Of a stretch of DNA of 64,000 bases, positions 43,481 through 52,279 are shown one piece after another. The translations under genes and the position numbers were made by a program. Numbering within the stretch: the stretch's first letter is position 1; each line of letters starts with the position of its first letter. Location: the NCBI GenBank assembly GCA_964036045.1, contig OZ038378.1:57759408-57823407 (forward strand), in the 5' to 3' direction. The notes beneath the pieces were generated by a model. That model was not told the DNA's origin. It was given only the letters and a program-made list of their open reading frames with translations, and did not search any database. The DNA is from Eutreptiella sp. 'Long Island Sound 2002' (Eukaryota > Euglenozoa > Euglenophyceae > Eutreptiales > Eutreptiaceae).

Positions 43481-44575
43481 GCCGCTCGGTGCTGTGTGCC
43501 GTGTGCTGTGCTGTGCTGTGTGTCCCTGGGTGTGGTGCTGCGCCGCGCTGCTGCGCGTTTTGCCGCCCGGTGTTGTGCTGTTGTGTGCTGTGTTGCTTTG
43601 TTGCGTTCGTTTGGTGCCGCTGCCTGTTGTGCCGTGCCCTCTGACGCTGCCCGGCGCCCTGGGGCCCTGTGCTCTGCGGCGTTGTGTTTTGCCGTCTTCC
43701 CCCGCGCTGTGTGCTCTGTGCTGTGTGTGTTTTGTCGTGGTGTGGTGGTGCGCGATGTTGTTTGCCGCTCTGCTTTGTGCTGTGTGTGTCCTGGGGTGCT
43801 GTGCTGTGCATTCCCTGTCCTCTCCGCTTTGTGCGGTGCTGTGCTTCGCTGTGCTGGTGCGCTTGTGTTGTGCTGTTCGTGTGGTGTGTGCTGTTGCTAG
43901 CGCCTGGTGTTGTGATGCGCTGCTGTGTGTTGTGCTGTTTCCTTTGGTGTGCTGTGGTGCGGTGCCGGGTCTGGCGGCCCGTGGTGGTCTGCTGGTGGCG
44001 TGTTTCGGTGTTGGTGTCCCCGTCTGGCTGCGTGGTCTGCTTCCCTGTGGTTGGTGTGGCTTGCTGTGGTGCCCTGCTTCCCTGTGTCATGTTCTGTGGT
44101 GCTGTGCTGTCGCGTGGTGCTGTGCTGTTGTGCTCTGCTGTCGTGTTGCGGTGCTGTTGGTGCTTGCTTTGCCCTCCTGTGGCCTGTCGTGCTGTGCCGT
44201 GTTGTGCTGTTGGTTGGCTGTGCTGTTTTGTGCCCGGTGGTGGTGTTTGCGTGCTGTGGTGCTCTTTCCCTCGTGCTGTGCGTTCCGTGTCTTCTCCGCT
44301 CTGTGCGGTGCTGTGCCTTGTTGTGCTGGCTGTGGTGCCTGGCTTCCCTGTGTCGTGTGCTGTGGCACTGTGCAGTTGCGTGCTGCTGTGCTGTCGTGCT
44401 CTGCTGTCGTTTTGCGGTGCTGTTTGTGCTTGCTTTGCCCCCCTGTGGCCTGTCGTGCGGTGCCGTGCTGTGCTGTGTTGTGCTGTTGGTTGTCTGTGCT
44501 GTTTTTTGCCTGGTGGTGGCGTTTGTGTGCTGTGGTGCCCTTTCTTTCCCTGCCGGCACGCATGCAACAATACCA
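43481..44575 (+). repeat. TGTGCTG-rich low-complexity array with about 267-bp higher-order repeat
   Basis: Made almost entirely of G, T and C with short motifs such as TGTGCTGTG. A longer period is visible: GCTTCCCTGTGTC at about 44074 and 44342 starts two similar copies of about 267 bp. Open frames on both strands here are composition artefacts. Confidence 0.75.
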
Positions 44576-45364
44576 CACACTGAAAAAAAAACCAGCCTGC
44601 TTTATTTATTTAATTCTTCGCCTCGCTGCTCCTGTGTTTCGCACGCCTGTTGACAGCTCTTGACACCTGTAGTGAAAAGAGGGGCAAACACAACGAGGGA
44701 GGAGAAGGAACACCGAGGGTAAGAAAGGGCAAGAGGGAGCGAGAGCAGGGACGTAACGCGTTTGCCTATTTTTTTTTTACGTGTTTTACGTGCTGCTCGC
44801 GACGTCGTTTTTGCTAACCGTTGGGCATACGAGCATCGAGGGACACGTCGTTTTGTTCGTTCGTTCGTTACGGCGCTTACGGCGCTTTAGGTTTACCTAC
44901 TTAAGCCGTAAAATTTTTTTGTTCGTGTTTTAACGCGTTGCGCCGCGCACTTTTTGCCTAGCCGTTTTCTATGCCGCTTAATCTGCAGTAACGGGCACAA
45001 AGGTGGCAGGGAAGGTACATGGAGAAGGAGAAAAGTAGAGCAAGAGTGCGAGACGGAGTTTGTGGGTTGTTAGAAAAATATTTTTCCGTTTTTACGCGCT
45101 GCTCGCGAAGCGTTTTTCTTTACCTACACGGCGTGTTAGAGGGCGAGAGACACGGTGCTGTACTGCTAAGCTCGTTACGGTGCTTACGGCGTTAGCTATT
45201 CACCTATTCAAGCCCGAAACATTTTCGATCGCAATTTACCGCGTTTCGCAGCGCACTTTTTTGCCTAACCGTTTTTTATGCTAATTACCTTTATTTTTGC
45301 GTACAGGTATGCAATCACAATAACACGCACTTCCACTTCGCCGGCCATGAACTGTCCAAACATT
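44576..45364. other. AT-richer spacer with degenerate duplication
   Basis: Contains two diverged copies (about 44760-44990 and 45075-45285) sharing ACGTGCTGCTCGCGA-like, TTACGGCGCTTACGGCG-like and GCCTAACCGTTTT-like blocks, and a short TTCG repeat near 44860. No gene is supported. Confidence 0.5.
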
Positions 45365-47166
45365 CTATGCTCGCTGTTTGCGCTGTTTGCGCCGTCTGAA
45401 AGGTTGCGTAAGGGTATGTACATAGTTGAGGTCACTGAGGGCCCTCTTGCGGGCCCGCCTAGCCAATTGTTGTACGGTCACAGGGCCTTGCCCACGCATG
45501 GACCTCTTTGTGACGTCCCACCCCTCCGCACAGAGGCTGTCGTCTATGGTGTGGTAGTCAACGACAACCTGCACACCTAGCCGCCCACGCAGAAGGCTTA
45601 GGCCACCGCTGTTGCGCAACATGCGTTTGAGCCTACGGTGGCTGCCTTCCATGGTGAAGCATGAAAATGGGGAGATATTTCACCATTGGCTGGCAAAAAA
45701 ATACATGTGGTCAATACACAAATGTGACCACAACAGCTTAAGCCATTCCAAGAGTAAGTGGGCTTTGCGCATTGCTATGCTACAGTCATGTAATTTTCTT
45801 AGGTCTGCCCCGGACAGCCAAGATGTCCGCCATGCATATATACACATCTTGGCAAAATTGTCCTACCACTGCCTACAAACATCCACCCATGGTTTTCCCC
45901 CCACCCCCTTGTTGTTCATTCCCCCCTCTTCAAGGCACACGGAAATCAGTGCCCCGCACCTGCGGGTACGCATGAGGTGCACAGCCGCGGCACACTCTAT
46001 CCTAACGTTTCCCTTTGCGTTGGCGGTGTCATTGCCCTTTGCCATCCCACCCTTTGTTACTGTCTTGCCTGCGTTGGGGTCAACATCTAGGATCGGTTGG
46101 AAAGAATTGCGGGCGCTGATCGCCACGGACTTGCCAGTGGCAGCGGACACCGCATCCCTAATGCCCGAAATACCACAAAAAGATACCCGCAGCATTCTGT
46201 GCAACCCGTAGTGGGAAATGCGACGTTTGGCTGGGATGCGACTATATATGGCTCCCATGGGGAGCACAACCTCCCACCACGCGTCAATGGTGACTTCCAA
46301 TCCAAAATTGGCAAGGCAGTTTGGCCTATTGCGGCGGCGAACCCAACAAACCATGGCTCGTGGAGCCTCGGCTTTAAATTGTTTACAATGGGCCATTAAA
46401 TATTGTGCCTTGCCATCGGCACATCGGAAAAAAAGGTGTTTCCCGGTCGGCACCGGAAGTGTCTTGGAAGACAACCTTACTAGCATCCCACAACTGTTGG
46501 TCGAAGTCAACCTCTTGAGCAGCCGCGTACAAGGTCGACCACTCCTCGCTACCCCCCAAATGGTCACCGACTTGCTAGTTGATCGGGGCTACGGGTACCC
46601 CCGAGGGTGCAATGCACGAAGGACGCCTCGTGCCGCAACGTGCCGTCAACTGCTAGTGGCATCCAATGCAGCCTTGGATTGCCCTGTTGTTGGACGTGGG
46701 CGGGTTCAACCGGTCGGCAACGATACAAGTGTTGCAACCGCGCCAGTAACGGGCAAAAGGCCCCGTATAGCTCCGTGTCATCCCCCGTCTTGGCTACAAG
46801 CCCCTCCGGTGTGGGCTGCGCAACCTGCTGCATGGTGACCCGCACGTCCTCCCAGGGTACCCCGTCCACTAGATGGGGTGTGAGGTACTGCGCCTCCGTC
46901 CTGGACAGGTGCAGCGACCTGATGAGCCACACGGCGGCTACGGTCTTCTCCCACATGGACGGTGCGGTGGGCAGAGCACCCCCCCCCCCCCCGTCTACCG
47001 GCGTGAGGACAATCTGGGCCGTGTCCGGGAGGTGTTTCACCAGATACTCGGCTCCTAGTTCCCCCGAGACAACGTCCGGCAATGTCCTCAAGCGGCGGGC
47101 CCGGTGCTGCCTGGACCTGATATGGGCAATGGCCTTCTTCCCCTTGTCGCCACTCCCACATCCCAT
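45365..47166 (-). pseudogene. F-family transposase-like gene, copy 2 (longest copy)
   Basis: One gene of about 600 codons can be traced from ATG 47166 (MGCGSGDKGKKAIAH) to the stop at 45365. It is broken by a 1-nt insertion near 46558 (CCCAAATGG versus CCCAATGG in copy 1) with a nearby TGA, TAG where copy 1 has TCG (near 45862), and a TGA near 45680. Its C-terminal part contains SPFSCFTMEGSHRRLKR and VVVDYHTIDDSLCAEG. The N-terminal exon-like part (46834-47166) is absent from copies 1 and 3. A weak resemblance to CACTA/KDZ transposase C-termini is the only functional hint. A C15-16 run near 46980 encodes part of a Gly stretch. Confidence 0.6.
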
Positions 47167-47460
47167 GACAAAAAACACTGGCAATAGGCAAAAGGCAATG
47201 CACGTTGTTTATGAATGTCAAGAACGTCAGACACAGTCAGCCCCATTGGGATCCACTACACAACAAAACATTTGTACAACACATTTGTATACACCCCATG
47301 TGTTGGGAACCACTATTGAACAAGAATACTGTACCAATTTGCGCGAAGTTGGCGTGAAGTTCGCGCGAGATGCACAAAGAAATCTCGGGACGGTGGTCGG
47401 CTTGGTCGGTCGTGCATTTGCAAGGAATCGCGCGAAGTTCGCGCGAACTTCGCAGCATGT

Positions 47461-48096
47461 TCAGGCCCCGGTGTAATGTACAAGGGCTAAAGAGGGCCGT
47501 TCGCAGGGTGACACAACTGGCTTGCAGTGCCAATGGACCTCCCAGCGCCCTGGGCCTTGGCGGGCGTGGGGGGCTTGAAGGCATGGCGAGTGGCGGCTTG
47601 GGTTTGCGGGCCCGGGCCCGCAACACGTCCCGCTTCCGCTCTGCTGCAGTTGCCCACCGCTTGTCCTCGTGCGCCCGCTGCTCCGCCTCCTGAAGCTTGC
47701 CCCGCAGGAGGAGAACCTCCCCCTCCGCCGCAATCGCCCGCTTTTGCCACTCAGGCATGGCCCCCGCCTGCGCCACCACCCATGCGTCCACGTGCGCTGC
47801 CGGCGGGGGCTGTGCAGCCGAGGACTGGCCCCCGAGCTTGGCGGGCAGTTTGGGGGCCTTGCGGGGCCGGCCCACCTTCCCCTTGGACCCCCCGCTTCTG
47901 GAGCTCGCATGGAGGAGGCATCGTCCCCCTCCCCCTCCCCTTCCTCCGCATCCACGTCTACCACTCCCCCCACCTCCCCCCAATGCCGCCGCTGCTCCTC
48001 CTTTGCCCGGGTGAGCATTTGGAGCCGGGCGTAGCTCATGTGCTCCTCCACCCGGTCCTCGCATCCCCTCACCCCCGTCATCGCCAACGCCGCCAC
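47461..48096 (-). CDS. Gene G, 3' exon(s): AT-hook-like and coiled-coil protein segment
   Basis: The frame EEHMSYARLQMLTRAKEEQ leads into an acidic stretch (VDVDAEEGEGEGDD). At the G6 run near 47895 the sensible frame changes to SKGKVGRPRKAPKLP, whose GRP core resembles an AT-hook, followed by a charged helix (EWQKRAIAAEGEVLLLRGKL, QEAEQRAHEDKRWATAAERK). A possible 3' splice site (GGCAG) lies just before it. The gene end is uncertain; sequence beyond about 47461 is rich in TTCGCGCGAA palindromes and may be intron or UTR. DNA binding is inferred from the AT-hook-like motif. Confidence 0.5.
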   Translation of the reverse strand: MAALAMTGVRGCEDRVEEHMSYARLQMLTRAKEEQRRHWGEVGGVVDVDAEEGEGEGDDASSMRAPEAGGPRGRWAGPARPPNCPPSSGASPRLHSPRRQRTWTHGWWRRRGPCLSGKSGRLRRRGRFSSCGASFRRRSSGRTRTSGGQLQQSGSGTCCGPGPANPSRHSPCLQAPHARQGPGRWEVHWHCKPVVSPCERPSLALVHYTGA

Positions 48097-48189
48097 CTGC
48101 CTCAGCTACCCGCCGGCACCCCTGTCCTACCCTGCACGCAACAATCCATCCTCCAATGCCCTCGATGCAGCCGGTATGCGTAGAGGGCA

Positions 48190-48673
48190 ATAATCCTCTC
48201 CCCCTCCTTCCAACCTCCCCCGAGCTTGGGGTTGGTGATGGCGCAGAAGAAGGAAATTTTGAGGGGCGGCTCCCGCGCCCCATCCTGCGTCTCCACCTCC
48301 ATCTCCCACTTCGTCGCCACGAACTCCTCCCTTGCCCGCTTCCATGCGAACGGGGGCTGGGTGCGCAGCATGGAGAGGGTGGTGATGGGGGGGAGGTCCG
48401 ACGGGTAGGCCGTGGCACCGGTTCCTGTCACCGGGTTTGCGACGACCACGTCGGGGCCCGGGGCTGGAGGGGGGGCCGCGCGAACGTTCGGCCGGATGTC
48501 AGCGGGCGGGGCGCCGGCCGAACTCGAGGGCACGTCGAAGGACACGTGGCCGCCCCTGCCCGTGCTTGTGCCCGTGCCAGGCAGTGTAGGGGCACCGGTG
48601 TGCCCGGCCGGGCGGAAGCGCTTCCTGGCGGCCACGGCTGGTCGGAGGCGGGCACCTAGCAGTGCCATGTCTC
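48190..48673 (-). CDS. Gene G, middle exon
   Basis: Follows a splice acceptor (TCTCCTTCTCAG, intron ending at 48674). It encodes MALLGARLRPAVAARKRF, a Pro/Gly-rich linker, then a well-conserved-looking segment (KRAREEFVATKWEMEVETQD, ISFFCAITNPKLGGGW). The frame does not join cleanly to the upstream exon: direct splicing gives an early TAG. Either ATG 48668 is a start, making the intron part of a 5' UTR, or an indel separates the exons. No family recognised. Confidence 0.55.
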
Positions 48674-48858
48674 CTGAGAAGGAGATGAAATGGAAAATGA
48701 ATCAAATTTAAATATTCACGTGAAATTCCCGCGAAGTTCGCGCAAACTTCGCCACAGATTCCGGAATGAGCATATTCGAATGCGAAGCACACAGTTGCGA
48801 CCTTTGCGCGACGTTCGCGCGAACTTCGCGCGAATACGGGGTAGAAAACAATGCATAC
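48674..48858 (-). other. Probable spliceosomal intron of gene G (185 nt)
   Basis: On the minus strand it begins GTATGCATTG after GAATGCGAG and ends in CATCTCCTTCTCAG, a pyrimidine-rich acceptor. It is filled with short palindromes of the TTCGCGCGAA type, also present around 47340-47460. Donor and acceptor are inferred by eye. Confidence 0.6.
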
Positions 48859-50475
48859 CTCGCATTCACACGGGCAGGACACAGTCCACGTCCCCTTCTT
48901 GGGCTTCTTTGCCCGCTTCCACTCCGCGACAGGGTGCAGCAGCCGCCAGGCGGGGGCCGGGTGCGTGGGGGGCAGCGTAGCCCCAAGTGCCCACGACACC
49001 TCCGTGTCCCCGTCCGTCAAGTCCGCATTCACCACCTCCAACTCTTACGCCCCGTTCCACAGGAGGATCTCTCCCTCGCGCACGGTGACGGGGGAGATGC
49101 CGTGCGCGGAGCGGGAGAGGAGCAGGGGATTGTGTGTGCACACCGGGGGGCTTGGCTGCACCTCAGGGGGGCTGAAGACTTCGTCCACCACGTCCTGGTT
49201 GGCAGCCCCACCCGAGCCTCCAATCCAACACCCAAAAGCAACAGTTGCCCGAACGTGGGCACTTCCTCCCCCTCCCCCCCCCATCCTAGCAGGCCGAGGC
49301 AGTCTTTGAGCTCCAGGGGGGTGGGGGGTTTCAGATGCGTCGTATTCGGCTTAACTGCCGAATGACGCCGATCGGGGGTCCACTGCGTAAACAGTGCCCC
49401 CTGCATCCTTTGCCCGGGGGGAGAGGGGAGCCCTTGGTTCTCGGCAGTGCTGACCATGACGAGGACCTCCCCCTGTTGGAGGATCACCTCGTCCCACCTC
49501 TCCTCCGTGGCCTCCTCCAGCGCCGTTCCCCCCTGGATGCTGAGGCGGTACTGGGGGCAGAGGACCACGAAGGTGGAGATGTGGCAGCCGGAGGGGTGGC
49601 GGTCAAGGGGGGGGAGCATGTCGGGGGCCGTGGAGACATCCGTGTGCGGGAGCTGGTCCCCCGACTCAGCAACCGACACGATGACTGAACACGGCATCTC
49701 AAAAAAGTCCTGGAACGGATCGGGGACATGCTCTTGCATGAAGTTGATAAACTTTTTAATACGGGCACCAGCCAGCCCCCCGGTTTTGGAGGGCTTGGAC
49801 GGGTACCGCTGAGGAAGGGTGGGGTCCTTCCTCTGTTCCTCCACTGGTCTCACATTGAACGGCGGGTCAAAGTGTTGAGGAAGTTGTTCCCCCCCTCCCA
49901 AATCTTTTCCACCTTCCCCCAGTCGGTCTTGCAGTCCTCCGCGAGAAGAATATCGCGTTGGACTGTGTAGCCGAGGCCGTCCACGAAGTTGACGGCCATC
50001 GCGGGGGCTGGGCGGTCACCCTTCGGGGAGGGGTTAGCGGTGGCATACGAGGGGGGGTCCGCCAGGGGTGCCGTGCGCAAGGGGGGCTCGGGCGTAATAA
50101 AGGGGGGGGCGGCTCGCGATTCCCCGGTACCAACCGAGCCCGTTCATCCTATGGACAGTGGGCGCAGTCATATCGGGATGTGGTGGAGAGGGGGCACGGT
50201 CGGGTGGCTGGGCAAGATGCCCATATCGTCCCACCACTGGGCCTGCACTCCCTGCCATTGAAGAGGAAGGTTCGAATGGTTAGCCTGCGGCTCACCGGCA
50301 GCAAAATATTTATTGATGGCAATCATGTCCATCCTCATGGGGCAGTGAACGACGCCAGTGGTGGGGTAGATGGCACAGAGGCCAGGCTTGGGCTTGCCCA
50401 CGGTGTGCGTGGCCATGATTCCCAAAAGGCTCTCCACCGGGTCGCGGGCGGGAATGAGCCGGACGGCCCGGAACC
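48859..50475 (-). CDS. Gene G, 5' part: possible 2-oxoglutarate/Fe(II) oxygenase-like protein
   Basis: An acceptor-like TTTTTCTCCCTTCCCAG precedes 50475, so more exons lie upstream. Coding quality is clear in several segments: VVHCPMRMDMIAINKYFAAG, MAVNFVDGLGYTVQRDILL, RIKKFINFMQEHVPDPFQDF, GDQLPHTDVSTAPDMLPP, REGEILLWNGA. The HTD triplet (about 49646) would fit the H-x-D iron site of such oxygenases, but the second His and the 2-oxoglutarate Arg were not pinned down. Frame changes occur at C/G runs (about 50200, 50090, 49895, 49275), suggesting indel errors. A true-looking TAA lies at 49047-49045. Function is tentative. Confidence 0.5.
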
Positions 50476-52207
50476 CTGGGAAGGGAGAAAAAGTTATTTT
50501 TTCTATTGAGACGCCTTCTGGAACTAATCCTTCTCTAATTCTGTTTTGTTTTGACCTGTTGCTGTCTTAGCATCGTCGCTCGAAAATCTGTAAATGGCGG
50601 CGATCTGAAATGCTCCGGTGTGGCGATCTGCGATCTGCGACGGTGTTCACGTGGTCCAGAATGTCTCAAATCACAACTGATTTTACAATTCTTCATTCCT
50701 TGAATCATGTTCTTCAAGATTAACCCCGACTGGCATGATTAGGTGATGCTCGTGGTTCGTGTCGTCAGTTTGAGTAGAGGTTGTGTACAGAGCCCAGTTT
50801 AATTATTTGTTATCGATTGAATCTACATCCGTCGTGCATTAGTTGTAGATCGTCAGAGTGTGTCTGAGAATGGGCGAGTTGTTTAAGTATTGTGGTGCGA
50901 ATGCAATCATTGCACTCAGGCATGCATTCACATGTACCATGTGGGCAAGTAGCATAAAGGATATAGTGTGTGTATAGTAGAAGCATAGCATTGATACCCT
51001 CGTGATAAACACGCACGTGCATGCATTCATTGCATTCGTGCATGCATTCGTACATACCATATGCATTGCACTATGCCTCCTTGCCTTCTTCTTTGTTGAT
51101 ACACCTTGCTATGCTTCTCAGTTTTGCATGGCAGGATGATCCGCCAACCTTGGTGACCCGGGACGAGGTTCAACCAGGTATGGCATGGAGAAGAAAGATG
51201 CACTCATGCCATACTGTGGAGTGCATTACCTCAATTGGATCTTGCTTTGTGCTTTGCTTTGCTTGCGTTTAGTTATGCTGGTTGGTTATGTTACCGGGTA
51301 TGACCCCAGGAGTATTTTGGATTGAAATGTTTTTATGCAAACAATCACATGAAATGTTTCGGGCAAATTTTTGCTCGTGTGCAACCCTCCCAAAAATTAT
51401 GTAGTTTTGTGAGCCTATTTTCTAAATAATGTTTTATAGGTTTTGCTAACCATTGAGTAGTTGAAATATAAGTATTTTCAGGATATTCTAAAGCTAGTCA
51501 TAACTTACTACGGAGTCGAGTAGTTCTCTTTTTCTTTGTGGTAGCAGAGGCTTGCCTAATTTTGTGGCAAGCCAACAAATGTTAGGACTTTCCTGCGCCA
51601 GCTCCGGAAATGCTCTCCTTTTGAGGAACGGATCTTTTTGTTGCCTTGTGAGTTTGTGTTACTTGAGGTTTGAGGTTCGAGGTTTGATTTTGCGGGTACT
51701 AGACGCCTTTCGGCCCCGGGGGGCCACCTGGTCGGGCCAGGTGATATCCTCCCCACCGGATCCTAGTGGGGGGCCCTCCAAGATGAACCTCCTGCCTGGT
51801 GGCGGAGTCCCCCGGGTTCACAGGGCCCCGAGCCCCGTCCCTCCCCGGCCTCCCCGTTTCGCCACTCCCCGGTCAGTGCATCAATTCGCAGCCGTGGCTG
51901 CGGGCGCTTACCCACCGCTTCGCCCCCCTAATGCGTGGTCGCCCGGGGCGCCGGCGCCGCCGGGCCCGTGCTACTGGCTTGTCGCCAGTGGGACCCCCTT
52001 GGGCTGGCGCGGAGGCTGCCTAGCCTAGGGGTTGCCCACCCTGTCCCTCCCTTAAGTTCTTCGCTCACCGTGAAAAGCAGTTGACACTTGGGTCGTCGGT
52101 TGCCACGGTTTTAAGAGCATGGGAGGTTAATAGTGGTTGGAGCATGTAAGGAGTACTGATTTTTCAAATTTTTTATTATACTACGGTTTTCTCTGAGATC
52201 GTCGACG
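50476..52207. other. AT-richer spacer, no supported gene
   Basis: The first part is probably intron or upstream sequence of gene G. Around 50890-51070 there are repeated CATGCATTC and TGCATTC words in both orientations. Around 51700-52025 the sequence turns GC-rich and Pro-coding in several frames, without a convincing gene. Confidence 0.4.
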
Positions 52208-52271
52208 ACAGGTCGTAGCTTAGAGGAAAAACACAACTCTAAGGTTGGTAGAGTGTGGGTTCAAACCCCAT
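52208..52271 (+). repeat. tRNA-like SINE head (pol III A and B boxes)
   Basis: A-box-like TAGCTTAGAGG at 52216-52226 and B-box-like GGGTTCAAACCCC around 52257-52269. The T arm is perfect: stem GTGGG/CCCAT (52255-52259 with 52267-52271) around loop TTCAAAC. The acceptor stem does not pair and the anticodon arm is poor, so it is not a working tRNA. A tRNA-derived SINE or tRNA pseudogene is the best reading; downstream AT-rich sequence may be the SINE body. Confidence 0.5.
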
Positions 52272-52279
52272 GGAGGGGG

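Noticed and set aside
40219-43644. A 1141-residue plus-strand open frame rich in Cys and Gly-Ser
   Set aside because: It runs through 65-bp satellites and other arrays that are open in all forward frames; no start context, domain or codon-position signal.
43380-44576. Long minus-strand open frames rich in Thr, His and Gln
   Set aside because: Reverse complement of TGTGCTG low-complexity sequence; several frames are open at once.
29135-49047. Reassignment of TAA/TAG to Gln, as in some ulvophyte algae
   Set aside because: Some stops align with Gln codons, but others align with Glu, Ser, Trp and Arg (TGA for CGA); the simpler reading is ordinary nonsense decay.
52208-52271. Functional tRNA gene
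   Set aside because: T arm and A/B boxes are good, but the acceptor stem does not pair and the anticodon stem is only about four pairs with an unusual loop.
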